Origin: Riemerella anatipestifer
Lineage (GTDB): Bacteria > Bacteroidota > Bacteroidia > Flavobacteriales > Weeksellaceae
Assembly: GCF_035666175.1 (NCBI RefSeq)
Contig: NZ_CP142016.1
Span: 744,001 to 808,000 of the forward strand
DNA: 64,000 nucleotides
Direction: 5' to 3'
Shown one piece after another: positions 52,871 to 61,820 of this stretch. The notes beneath the pieces are model-generated. The model was not told the DNA's origin. It saw only the letters and a program-made list of their open reading frames with translations, and did no database searches. Numbering within the stretch: the first letter of the stretch is position 1; the number at the start of each line of letters is the position of its first letter. The translations under genes were made by a program, and so were the position numbers.

Positions 52871-55003
52871 TTAAAGACCTTGGATAAGCCCTGTATCTTC
52901 TTTTTTATCCTTATTCAAAAGGTTAGGGGTTTCTTTTGCTAGGCGGTTTTTAGTTGGGATTTTGTAGTTTATAGAAAGTCCGAAGCTACGGCTATCCCAC
53001 TTATTAAAGAGTACTACATTGGGCGTTTGTGCCATAGAACGCACCTGCATTCTTTGTCCGTTTAAAATATCATTAGCAAATACCGAAACACTCAAACGGT
53101 CGTGCATAAACTTCTTGGAAAGTGTAAGGTCTAGCGTGTTCATAAACGGTTTATCGGCTACAAAATAGTAGTAGTTTCCGTTCGGTGTAAGGTATCCAAA
53201 ATTAGCTACTAGCTTGATATCTTTTGGAAGTATAAACTGCGACATTAGGTTCAAAATCCAAAATCCCTTGGTTTTCACTTCTGAAATTTCGTGTTTTTGG
53301 TAGCCCGCATAGAGGTACATAAAGTTGATTTTGTCTGGGTTAAAATTCATCTTCATTACCTCGCTTAACGGTTTATGGAATAGCATAAACGGCAACGGAA
53401 GCCCTACATTAAAGTTGTGGATTCTAAATTGTGGTAAATTATCCTGACGATGAACAACCGCATCTCCCTGACGAATAATCATCTGAATGAGCTGATTTTT
53501 AGCCACGCTTACATTATAGCCGATAAAGGCATAGTCAAACGCAGAAAGTTTAGCCTCATAGTTGTCAAAAATCGTCGGTTGGAGTTCGGGATTACCCGTC
53601 GTCCAAAGGTTTCCGTTAGCAAAGGTATTGTTGTTAGGGTTAAGGGCAGAAATGCTAGGTAGCGTAATTTTTTTGTTATAATTTAAAGCAAAATAAACCT
53701 GCTTACCAAAGTTGTACTGCACACTTGCATTGGGGAAAAACCTAAACTGATTAAATGGGATTAGTTGTTTATTAGACTTTGTAGTTACATTGTAAGCCTC
53801 TCCTGAAATATCGTAATCTTCGGCACGAGTTCCTGCTATGAAATCAAATTTCCCTAAAGTGGCTTGTAACTCTACATAAGACGAGGCGGTTTGCCTTTGA
53901 TAATCTAGATTAGTAATACCTCCAGATTGGGTATTAAAATTCAGCTTCTCGTATAACCCACCAAAACTGATTTTACCTTCATCTAAAATATTTATCGGTT
54001 GAGAGTAATCTACCTTAAAAGTAGAAATTCTGGCATCTGATAGATTGTCTAATGTCAATTCACTTCTTCCAACGCCGTTAAATATTTGATTTTCCTGCTG
54101 GAATTTGTTATCATTCTTATTGAATGAAAATTTAAAATCTAATTTTTTATTTTTATCATCGAATTTCTTCTGATAAGTGGCGATAAACTCGTGTCTATCT
54201 CCCAATGAATTGGTTTCGTCTAATCTTTCGTAAGGCACTCCTAAAATAATACCACTACTATTTGTTCTAGCATCATTGTTATTATGGTTAAGGTCGTAGT
54301 TTAACAATAATCTGTCTTGACCAATATCCAGAGTCATTGCCGCTTTAATAAAAGAACCACGCCCCCATCGGTCGGTAAATACAGAGGTAATATTATCGGT
54401 ATTCCCTCTAAGTAGAGATTCTCTGTAATTTTGCCCCACATTAAGCTGCCAACCAAACCATTTATTTTTAGCGTTAAGTAAAACGGAGTTATTAGTTCGG
54501 CTGCGTACTTTTTCTTCATTGGTAAAAGAGTAATTGCCAGAATAAGTAGCTGTAAGGTAATTTTTAGCCGTTTTGGAAGTGATAATATTAAGGATTGCTC
54601 CTCCAGAAGTTGCAGGAAATTCTGCCCCTGGTTGTGTGATAATCTCTATACGGTCTATAGAATTAGCTGGCATACCTTCTAGAAAGGCATTCAGTTCGTT
54701 ACTGGAAATATTCAGCGGTCTGCCGTCCATAAATACATCTAACATCTTACCTTGATAAAGCATACCTGCCACATCAGATGACACAAGCCCTGGCAGTTTT
54801 TTTATCCCATCTAAAGCTGTCCCTGAATTAAGTTGAGGCTGTTCCGAAAAGTCAAAAATCGTTCTATCTGCTTTTTGTTCTACCGCCTTTTTGGTTTTGG
54901 TGATGGTAACTTCTTCTATCCTTTTCTCTTTTGAGCCACCTTTTTCTTGTGCCATCACACACAATGAACTCACCAAAGACAACAGAATTAATTGTTTTTT
55001 CAT
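52871..55003 (-). CDS. TonB-dependent receptor-like outer-membrane protein (710 aa)
   Basis: A signal peptide (MKKQLILLSLVSSLCVMAQ) leads to a plug domain with 'GTALDGIKKLPGLVSSD', 'VFMDGRPLNISSNEL' and 'SIDRIEIITQPGAEFPATSGGAIL'. The rest is beta-barrel ('OMP_b-brl_3' type) with the usual alternation, e.g. 'FALNYNKKITLPSISALNPN'. The barrel ends in a charged tail, not in an aromatic residue. The substrate is unknown. The single gene is transcribed divergently from gtrA-plsC. Confidence 0.88.
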   Translation of the reverse strand: MKKQLILLSLVSSLCVMAQEKGGSKEKRIEEVTITKTKKAVEQKADRTIFDFSEQPQLNSGTALDGIKKLPGLVSSDVAGMLYQGKMLDVFMDGRPLNISSNELNAFLEGMPANSIDRIEIITQPGAEFPATSGGAILNIITSKTAKNYLTATYSGNYSFTNEEKVRSRTNNSVLLNAKNKWFGWQLNVGQNYRESLLRGNTDNITSVFTDRWGRGSFIKAAMTLDIGQDRLLLNYDLNHNNNDARTNSSGIILGVPYERLDETNSLGDRHEFIATYQKKFDDKNKKLDFKFSFNKNDNKFQQENQIFNGVGRSELTLDNLSDARISTFKVDYSQPINILDEGKISFGGLYEKLNFNTQSGGITNLDYQRQTASSYVELQATLGKFDFIAGTRAEDYDISGEAYNVTTKSNKQLIPFNQFRFFPNASVQYNFGKQVYFALNYNKKITLPSISALNPNNNTFANGNLWTTGNPELQPTIFDNYEAKLSAFDYAFIGYNVSVAKNQLIQMIIRQGDAVVHRQDNLPQFRIHNFNVGLPLPFMLFHKPLSEVMKMNFNPDKINFMYLYAGYQKHEISEVKTKGFWILNLMSQFILPKDIKLVANFGYLTPNGNYYYFVADKPFMNTLDLTLSKKFMHDRLSVSVFANDILNGQRMQVRSMAQTPNVVLFNKWDSRSFGLSINYKIPTKNRLAKETPNLLNKDKKEDTGLIQGL

Positions 55004-55120
55004 AGTTTTTATTTTAATAACACAATAAGTCGCAAAGCATCTATATTTTGTTACATTTTATAAAAAAACTCCACTGGATATTTTACATCTTTAAATTATT
55101 AAAGTTAAATTTGCCACTTT

Positions 55121-55579
55121 ATGAAACAGCATCTACTGAAACAAAAACAAATTCTATTCTTTATTATAGCAGGTGGTTTGAGTGCTATAGTAGAGATAGG
55201 TTCTTTTAAATTGTTTAGTATCTTTATTCCTCAATGGCTTCCTATGGAGGTAGATTTGATGGGAGTACATTACCCGTTGAGTAATATTTTATCTACCAGT
55301 AGTGGTATTATTACCAACTATTTCTTGAGTATATGGTTTGTATTTCAGAGGGGAAAACATTCTAAAAAGAGAGAATTTGCTTACTTTATGGGGGTCTCTG
55401 TTTTTTCTACTTTTTTGAGTCTTATATTCTTCCAAGTTTTCTTTTGGTGGGTTTTTGAAAGTTATCTTAAAATATGGTTTTTCACTTTCAGCCGAGAAAT
55501 ACTCAGCAAAGTATCAGCTATCGCTCTAGTATCTATACTCAACTATAGTGTAAAAAAACGAGTGGTGTTCAACGGATAA
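55121..55579 (+). CDS. GtrA-family membrane protein (152 aa)
   Basis: Four predicted helices, beginning 'ILFFIIAGGLSAIVEIGSFKLF'. 'NILSTSSGIITNYFLSIWFVFQ' is the family's conserved second region. GtrA proteins move polyprenyl-linked sugars across the membrane or act with cell-wall polysaccharide synthesis. A -7-like TAAATTTG lies at 55106-55113. plsC follows 13 bp downstream. Confidence 0.88.
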   Translation: MKQHLLKQKQILFFIIAGGLSAIVEIGSFKLFSIFIPQWLPMEVDLMGVHYPLSNILSTSSGIITNYFLSIWFVFQRGKHSKKREFAYFMGVSVFSTFLSLIFFQVFFWWVFESYLKIWFFTFSREILSKVSAIALVSILNYSVKKRVVFNG

Positions 55580-55592
55580 AATTTTCAAAATT

Positions 55593-56324
55593 ATGGTGGT
55601 ATTGGTTTATCTATGGCGTTTATGGTTTGTGATACTAAACATTGTTCTAGTGTTAGCGCTAGGACCTTGGGTTTATCTTTTTTCATTTAGAAAGGGGCAC
55701 TACAAAATTTGTTATTTTTTTATTAGGCTTTGGGCGTTAGGTGTATTCTATGGTATGGGCTTTAGATACGAGTTAATTAAGAAAACTTCAAAAAATCTTA
55801 ATCCCAAAACACAATACATCGTAATTGCCAACCATACTTCTGTGATTGATGTTATGCTGATGGTTATTTTGTTACCTAATCATCCTATTTGTTTTGTAGG
55901 AAAAAAAGAGTTGGTAAAAATCCCCATCTTCGGAACTATTTACAAAAGAGTAGTTGTAATGGTGGATAGAAAAGATCCAAAAAGCAGAGCTGAAGTGTAC
56001 ACAAAATCTGCCGAAAGAATGAGAGGTGGACAAAATATGGTAATTTTCCCTGAAGGTGGTGTTCCTGATGATACAAACATTATTCTAGACAATTTTAAGA
56101 ATGGAGCATTCTCTCTAGCGGTGGAACATGATATGCCGCTAGCTATATTTACTTTTATTGGATTAAAAGAAATGTTTCCTTTTAATAATTCTAAAGGTTA
56201 CCCAGGTAAAGTGAAGGTATTTTTAAATAAGATTATTGACACTCCTGAAGCCTACAATATAGATGAACTTAAAACAAAGGCACATCAGCTTATCAAAAAC
56301 ACACTAGAAGAAAATACATTGTAA
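55593..56324 (+). CDS. 1-acyl-glycerol-3-phosphate acyltransferase, PlsC type (243 aa)
   Basis: After an N-terminal membrane helix come the HX4D motif in 'IANHTSVIDVMLM', 'KKELVKIPIFGTIYKR' (motif II) and 'VIFPEGGVPDD' (motif III). It makes phosphatidic acid from lysophosphatidic acid in membrane lipid synthesis. It lies in one unit with the GtrA gene. Confidence 0.92.
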   Translation: MVVLVYLWRLWFVILNIVLVLALGPWVYLFSFRKGHYKICYFFIRLWALGVFYGMGFRYELIKKTSKNLNPKTQYIVIANHTSVIDVMLMVILLPNHPICFVGKKELVKIPIFGTIYKRVVVMVDRKDPKSRAEVYTKSAERMRGGQNMVIFPEGGVPDDTNIILDNFKNGAFSLAVEHDMPLAIFTFIGLKEMFPFNNSKGYPGKVKVFLNKIIDTPEAYNIDELKTKAHQLIKNTLEENTL

Positions 56325-56336
56325 GATAATAATAAT

Positions 56337-56344
56337 TATCTTTG
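56337..56344 (+). promoter_or_regulatory. Predicted -7 box of the sugar transporter gene
   Basis: TATCTTTG fits TAnnTTTG, 19 bp before the ATG at 56364. The upstream TTG is only 15 nt away, shorter than usual. Confidence 0.4.
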
Positions 56345-56363
56345 CTCTCTTAACATTTATCAA

Positions 56364-57842
56364 ATGGAACAAAATACAGCACAAACCAAATGGTCTCAGT
56401 TTATATCCCTAATTATTGTATTCTTCTTTTGGGGGTTTGTAGCCGCAAGTAATGATATTCTTATTCCTGTTTTTAAAAAGAGTTTTACTCTTTCTCAGGT
56501 ACAATCTCAACTAGTCGCGTGGGCATTCTATGCAGCGTATTTCATTGGTTCAGTTATATTTTTCATTATATCGTTGTTTAGTGATATTCTGCAAAAATTT
56601 GGTTACAAGAAGACCTTAGCCTTCGGATTAGTAATCTCTGCTATTGGTGCCTTTTTATTTGTACCAGCAGCCACTAATCGTAGTTTTGGGTTCTTTTTAA
56701 CTGCTTTGTTTATTGTAGGATTAGGATTTTCTGTGCAGCAGATTGTAGCCAATCCTCTCGCTATTAAAATGGGAAGCCCCGAAACTGGAGCCCACAGGCT
56801 AACCTTAGCAGGAGGCATCAACTCTTTGGGAACTACCATTGGTCCTATTTTATTAGGATTAGCCCTTTTCGGCACGGGAGGTAATGGAGACACTAGTCTA
56901 AACCTCAACGATGTTAAATTACCGTTTATCATACTTGGTATTGCTTTTATACTAGTAGCAGTATTTATGCTATTTTCTAAAATAGAAGATCCTGCTAAAG
57001 ACATTGCTTCAGATGAAGTAGATAATACAGATAAAGATTCCTCTTTCAATATATTTAATTATCCTCAACTATTGTTGGGGATGCTTGCCATTTTCATTTA
57101 TGTAGGTGTTGAGGTTTCTATTATTAGTAATTTACCTGCTTTGCTACACACAGCAGAATTTGGTAAAGTTTTAGAGCATGATATTGCTCCTTTCGTATCG
57201 CTTTATTGGGGTAGCTTGATGATTGGAAGATGGAATGGAGGCATCAATGTTTTCAACACCTCATCTTCTACTAATTTAGCTTTAAAGTTTATTGTGCCAT
57301 TCGTAGCATTCGGAATTATTTTAGGAGCTAACCATCTAAGTGGAAAGGATATTTCTGCATTTTACATCTACCCTATTTGGATTTTTATTTTTATCGTTAT
57401 GAGTTTCCTAGGTGGTAAAAATGCAGGAAAAACACTAATGATTTTTGGTGTAGCAGGTGCAGTAATGATGGTTTTAGGTTTATTTTACCCAGATAAAGAA
57501 ATCGCCAAATATTTCTTTATTTCAGGTGGTTTATTTTGCTCTATTATGTGGCCTTCTATTTTTGATTTAGCAATCGCAGGACTTGGTAAAAATACAGGTA
57601 AAGCCTCTTCGTTCTTGGTAATGATGATTCTAGGAGGAGGTGTTATCCCTCTAATACAAGGGTGGGTTTGCGACCACGACCTTACTTCTCCAAACGGAAT
57701 TTTAGGAATGACTTATACGCACTTCTCATACATCATTCCTGTAATATGCTTCAGTTATTTAGCATTTTATGGTTTTATTACTCCTAAAATTCTTAAAAAG
57801 AAAGGCGTTATCTTATCTGAGAACTCTAATAGTGCACATTAG
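56364..57842 (+). CDS. Sugar MFS transporter, FucP/GluP type (492 aa)
   Basis: Twelve helices are predicted. 'FFFWGFVAASNDILIPVFKKSF' at the N-terminus and 'NPLAIKMGSPETGAHRLTLAGGINSLGTTIGPI' region are typical of the fucose/glucose/galactose proton symporter group. It probably imports hexoses. The 3' end overlaps the following DUF3810-like gene by 11 bp if the latter starts at GTG 57832. Confidence 0.92.
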   Translation: MEQNTAQTKWSQFISLIIVFFFWGFVAASNDILIPVFKKSFTLSQVQSQLVAWAFYAAYFIGSVIFFIISLFSDILQKFGYKKTLAFGLVISAIGAFLFVPAATNRSFGFFLTALFIVGLGFSVQQIVANPLAIKMGSPETGAHRLTLAGGINSLGTTIGPILLGLALFGTGGNGDTSLNLNDVKLPFIILGIAFILVAVFMLFSKIEDPAKDIASDEVDNTDKDSSFNIFNYPQLLLGMLAIFIYVGVEVSIISNLPALLHTAEFGKVLEHDIAPFVSLYWGSLMIGRWNGGINVFNTSSSTNLALKFIVPFVAFGIILGANHLSGKDISAFYIYPIWIFIFIVMSFLGGKNAGKTLMIFGVAGAVMMVLGLFYPDKEIAKYFFISGGLFCSIMWPSIFDLAIAGLGKNTGKASSFLVMMILGGGVIPLIQGWVCDHDLTSPNGILGMTYTHFSYIIPVICFSYLAFYGFITPKILKKKGVILSENSNSAH

Positions 57843-58893
57843 TAGTTTACATAAAAAGAAAAGATTTTGGGCAGGCGTTTTGTTTGCCCAATTTGTTTTA
57901 TTCTATATTCTATCCAAAATTTCTTTAGCCGTTAAATTCTTCAACTCTCTTTTTGAACTAAAAAAAGAAGTACATCAGTATCTTTCATCTTTGTTTCCGT
58001 TTTCTATTGGAGATATATTGTACATTGTTTTATTTGTAGATCTCATTTATAACTTAGTTTCAATATTTAAAAAGAAAAAACAATCATTACTAAAGCTATT
58101 AGCGGGAATTAATATATTCTATTTCACTTATCAATGTTTTTGGGGAATGACTTATTTTCAACCACCAATAATAAATCTTCTACCTAAAGAAGAATCTAGT
58201 ATCATCGAGGCTAAAACTCTCGCTATTAAATACCTCAACTTATGCAAAGAAAGTAGAGCACAAGTCACCGAAGATTCTAACGGTATTTTTAAGATAAAAA
58301 ATTTAAGTATTATAACCTCTGAAATTCTTAACCAACAGAAGCAACTTCCTTTAGGTTTAAACTCTAAACAAACAACTGACATCTCCAACTTCAAACCTAG
58401 TATTTTTTCCTTTATAATGAATAATGATACAGGCATTTTAGGATATTACAATCCTTTTTCTGCCGAAGCTCAATATAACCCTAATCTTCCTGACACTTAT
58501 TTACCATTCACTCTAGCCCACGAAAGTGCCCACCAGCTAGGTTACGCAAGGGAGCAAGAAGCTAATTTTATAGGTTATCTCATAGGAATTAACAGTGATA
58601 ATATTGACCTAAAATATAGCACTCAATATTTTACTCTCAAAAGTTTACTTAATTCATTAGTGGATACGGAACCTCAATTCGTTGAAAAAATCCTTAGTGA
58701 ATATTCTGACGGAATGAAACGAGACCGAGCTTATGAGAAAGACTTTATAAATAAACATACAGGACTCATTTCTGATTTTTTTGGACTAACCAATCATCTA
58801 TTTCTAAAGTCTAATCAGCAAGAAGGCAGAATTACTTACTCTTACTTTATTGAACTTTTAATCAAATACGAACGACTTTCTATCACTAATTAA
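57832..58893 (+). CDS. DUF3810-like membrane protein (about 353 aa)
   Basis: Three N-terminal helices ('FWAGVLFAQFVLFYILSKI' and following) precede a domain with 'LPFTLAHESAHQLGYAREQEAN', where HESAH resembles a zinc-metalloprotease HExxH motif with a later Glu. This fits the DUF3810 family of predicted membrane proteases. The start is uncertain: GTG at 57832 is preferred because the ATG at 57769 would overlap the transporter gene by 74 bp. Confidence 0.75.
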   Translation: MHISSLHKKKRFWAGVLFAQFVLFYILSKISLAVKFFNSLFELKKEVHQYLSSLFPFSIGDILYIVLFVDLIYNLVSIFKKKKQSLLKLLAGINIFYFTYQCFWGMTYFQPPIINLLPKEESSIIEAKTLAIKYLNLCKESRAQVTEDSNGIFKIKNLSIITSEILNQQKQLPLGLNSKQTTDISNFKPSIFSFIMNNDTGILGYYNPFSAEAQYNPNLPDTYLPFTLAHESAHQLGYAREQEANFIGYLIGINSDNIDLKYSTQYFTLKSLLNSLVDTEPQFVEKILSEYSDGMKRDRAYEKDFINKHTGLISDFFGLTNHLFLKSNQQEGRITYSYFIELLIKYERLSITN

Positions 58894-58895
58894 AA

Positions 58896-58922
58896 AGAGT
58901 CATACTATAATAGCATGACTCT
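58896..58922 (+). terminator. Weak hairpin terminator
   Basis: AGAGTCAT (58896-58903) pairs with ATGACTCT (58915-58922). Only a short T run follows, so efficiency is uncertain. The remainder up to 59057 is AT-rich and shows nothing else. Confidence 0.55.
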
Positions 58923-59057
58923 CTTAAAAACACAAATGATGAAAAAAAATATTACTCAAAGGAAAATTTCCTCCCTTTTCCTTAGGTCCCCCAAATATAC
59001 ATTTTTTTATTTATATTACAAATGCTAACAAATCATTTATGTAAGATTTATCATCAA

Positions 59058-60038
59058 TCATTTATTTAGCAATGCTTTATAAAAAATCAATACGACTAAC
59101 TTTACCCTTTCAATGACTTTAAGAAATGGTGCTGTGAGAATTTGTTTATAATCATTTATTGTTAAATTTTGAACAAGACTTCTAGCACTGTCCTCTTGTA
59201 ACATTTTTTTTATAATCCCAATAGCTCTTCGCTGCAAGATAACATACATTTCACTATCTCCTCTATAATAGAATAAAACTTCTCTCTCTTTATATAGTTG
59301 CATCAGTGACAACATCTTTTCTAAGTTCATTTTCGTATTGGTTATACTATTGTTAACCCTTCGATAAAAATACAATGGCTCATCATGAGTATAAACAACA
59401 TTAAACTCTAAACCACGGTTTCCATATAAATCATTAAACAAAAACTCATCTTCATGTACCATTTTTTCTCTAAATCTCAACTCTTTGAATAAACTATGGG
59501 AATATAGTTTATTGCAAGTAATTACATTATTGACATGGTATACCTTGTTATAAAGTGTAGCAAAGAATTCATCTCTCGTAAACACTTCAAAAGAAGTTTC
59601 TTCTTTTAGAAGTTTAGTAGCATTAAATACTCCTGATATTTCTGCATAATCTGAAAACATATAATATTTACAACAGCTAACACTAGATTTAGTTTTTTGG
59701 ATAAGATTATAAAGTATTTCCAAAAACTGCGGATGTATAATATCATCACTATCTATAAACGAAAAATAAATCCCTTTAGCATTTTCTATCCCTACATTGC
59801 GAGTGTTTGACAGACCTCCATTAGATTTATGTATTACCCTAACTCTACTATCCGTCATAGCGTATCTATCACAAATAACTCCACTATTATCCGTAGAGCC
59901 ATCGTTTATCACTATAATTTCAATATTTCTATAAGTTTGATTAGAGATGGATTGTAAACATTCCTCTACATAATTTTCCGCATTGTAAACAGGTACAATT
60001 ACAGAAATTAACGGATTCTCACCTTGACCTACATCCAT
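59058..60038 (-). CDS. Family 2 glycosyltransferase (326 aa)
   Basis: A GT-A fold enzyme with 'LISVIVPVYNAENYVEECLQ' at the N-terminus, 'VINDGSTDNS' (nucleotide-binding DGS) and 'FSFIDSDDIIHPQF' (DxD-type motif, about residues 93-103). It probably transfers sugar to a surface polysaccharide or lipid. IS copy 4 is inserted 9 bp upstream of its start; without the IS it would follow the GNAT gene by 44 bp on the same strand, so it was probably the last gene of that operon and may now depend on readthrough or an IS promoter. Confidence 0.9.
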   Translation of the reverse strand: MDVGQGENPLISVIVPVYNAENYVEECLQSISNQTYRNIEIIVINDGSTDNSGVICDRYAMTDSRVRVIHKSNGGLSNTRNVGIENAKGIYFSFIDSDDIIHPQFLEILYNLIQKTKSSVSCCKYYMFSDYAEISGVFNATKLLKEETSFEVFTRDEFFATLYNKVYHVNNVITCNKLYSHSLFKELRFREKMVHEDEFLFNDLYGNRGLEFNVVYTHDEPLYFYRRVNNSITNTKMNLEKMLSLMQLYKEREVLFYYRGDSEMYVILQRRAIGIIKKMLQEDSARSLVQNLTINDYKQILTAPFLKVIERVKLVVLIFYKALLNK

Positions 60039-60055
60039 AAATTAAATTTTCTATA

Positions 60056-61035
60056 ACTCGTTGTGCATTTTAAATAATACTGATTTTTAGATGATTTAAT
60101 TTTCTTTGGAAGATAAATTTATTGATATATTGAATAACCGTTGCGGCGGTTATTTTACTGATTATCCTTGTTTTAAAGCCTTCAAAAGTTTTAGCATTGT
60201 TTCTTTTAATCATAAATTGGTCGCAAAGTTGAGAGAAAAATGTCTCAATTCGTTTTCGCTTTTTCTTGTACAATGAAAATTGAGGAATATAATCTTTCTG
60301 ATTACTTCTCATTGGTGTATCTAATTTAATATTAGCATAGTTAAATAAATCTATTTGAACTTTTGCTGATAAATAGCCTCTATCTCCAATTAAAGTACAG
60401 TTTCGCATTTGCTCACCAATATCTTTTAAATAGTGGATGTCGTGAACGGATGCAGGGCTTATATCAAAATTCTTAATCACACCATTTAAAGAACATACTG
60501 CGTGTAGTTTATAGCCATAGAAATATAATTTCTGTGAAGCACAATAACCATATGTTGGTGAAGAATAGGATTGCTCTTTACAAATTTTTGAACGAGTAGA
60601 ACGAGCGTTTTCACAAACTTTCATTGGCATGCTATCAACGATAAAAATATCTTCAAACTCATTGAACTCCATCGAAATACGCTGTCTAATTTGCTCTGTT
60701 TGTAGGGATAGTCTTCGTTTTCGCTTATTGTAAACACTTCTTTCAATTTTGTTTATCAGAGAGTTTGGCAATTTTCTAAATAACTGTAATTCGCTATCAA
60801 TACTCAAGTATTCAGCAGTAATATTAAGACTTATGACTTCTAAATCGCTCATTTTAGGTGTTCTTCTCTGATAACTAATCAGTTGATTTTCTGAAAAAAG
60901 TCCTAAAACTTCCAAAATTCTTTCATATATTTGCTCTAAGTTGTTCATTTATATCGTTTTATAGCAAAAACAATATACTGATTTTCAGTCTAATAAACAA
61001 CTCTTGTTTTTTTCATTTCATAATGCACAACGGGT
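60056..61035 (-). mobile_element. IS982-family element, copy 4 (980 bp), with 8-bp TSD
   Basis: Ends as in the other copies. Both flanks are TTTCTATA (60048-60055 and 61036-61043), a clean 8-bp target duplication. It separates the GT2 gene from the GNAT/PspC/DUF2851/bshA unit. Confidence 0.97.
60070..60948 (-). CDS. IS982-family transposase, copy 4 (292 aa)
   Basis: An intact transposase that carries the commonest residue at each position where the four copies differ, except Asn in 'IKRNNAKT', which it shares with copy 1. Putative catalytic residues are in place. Confidence 0.95.
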   Translation of the reverse strand: MNNLEQIYERILEVLGLFSENQLISYQRRTPKMSDLEVISLNITAEYLSIDSELQLFRKLPNSLINKIERSVYNKRKRRLSLQTEQIRQRISMEFNEFEDIFIVDSMPMKVCENARSTRSKICKEQSYSSPTYGYCASQKLYFYGYKLHAVCSLNGVIKNFDISPASVHDIHYLKDIGEQMRNCTLIGDRGYLSAKVQIDLFNYANIKLDTPMRSNQKDYIPQFSLYKKKRKRIETFFSQLCDQFMIKRNNAKTFEGFKTRIISKITAATVIQYINKFIFQRKLNHLKISII

Positions 61036-61070
61036 TTTCTATAATAAAAAAATCTATTCTTTTTGATCTA

Positions 61071-61595
61071 TTAACTATTATAAACCTTACTCTTTATTTC
61101 TTCAGTAACGAAACACAAATCATCGGACATATTTGTTCCTAGCAAATACATATTTACAGGTATTTTATCCTTTGAATAAGCTGGTTGAATATAACTTTTA
61201 TCCAAAATTACAAATCCGTTACGCTGGTAAAAATTCAATCTTCTAGAAGCCAATTCTCCTAAGCTATCAGGCTCTGATTCCAAGATTACCAATGGAAATT
61301 TATTTTTTAAATAATTCAATACTTGAGAGCCTAAATTTTGATTTCTAAAAGAAGTATATATCTCAAAATGTTCTACAAACAAACATAAAGATAAATCCCA
61401 CACTATAATATAACCTACACTATCTTCTCCCCTTATAATTTCTCTTATAGGAAAAAATTCTTTTCTAGCTAAAGCCCGAAAACCCGCTTCATCTCTGCGT
61501 TCGTCTTTTGGAAAAGTATTTATATAAGATTGACAGATTTCCTGTAATTTAGTAATATTATTACTATCCACAGGCTTTATTTGTATCTCCATCAT
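61071..61595 (-). CDS. GNAT-family acetyltransferase (174 aa)
   Basis: 'FEIYTSFRNQNLGSQVLNYL' is the acyl-CoA-binding motif A (R-N-x-x-x-G-S). The later 'ASRRLNFYQRNGFVILD' is the usual fourth motif. The substrate is unknown. Its ATG overlaps the stop of the PspC gene by 4 bp (ATGA), so translation is coupled. Confidence 0.88.
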   Translation of the reverse strand: MMEIQIKPVDSNNITKLQEICQSYINTFPKDERRDEAGFRALARKEFFPIREIIRGEDSVGYIIVWDLSLCLFVEHFEIYTSFRNQNLGSQVLNYLKNKFPLVILESEPDSLGELASRRLNFYQRNGFVILDKSYIQPAYSKDKIPVNMYLLGTNMSDDLCFVTEEIKSKVYNS

Positions 61596-61813
61596 AAATC
61601 AAATACGCTAGGTCTTCTCACAATGAAAATATCTTTTATCCAAAGAAGAAATGCCAGCCCCAAATAAAGAAGGAAAAATACTCCTGCCGTTGCAAATGTA
61701 GAATAAATAAAGAAGACTCTTAATTTTGATACAGGAATCCCTAGTCTAGAACCCATTCTGGTAAGTACACCAAACCATTCACGCTCAAATCTGTGTCTTA
61801 AATTTTCAAACAT
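61592..61813 (-). CDS. PspC-like small membrane protein (73 aa)
   Basis: 'GVLTRMGSRLGIPVSKLRVFFIYST' followed by one long hydrophobic helix ('VFFLLYLGLAFLLWI') matches the phage-shock protein C domain. It is probably an inner-membrane protein. It lies 7 bp after DUF2851 and overlaps the GNAT gene. Confidence 0.85.
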   Translation of the reverse strand: MFENLRHRFEREWFGVLTRMGSRLGIPVSKLRVFFIYSTFATAGVFFLLYLGLAFLLWIKDIFIVRRPSVFDL

Positions 61814-61820
61814 AAAACCT

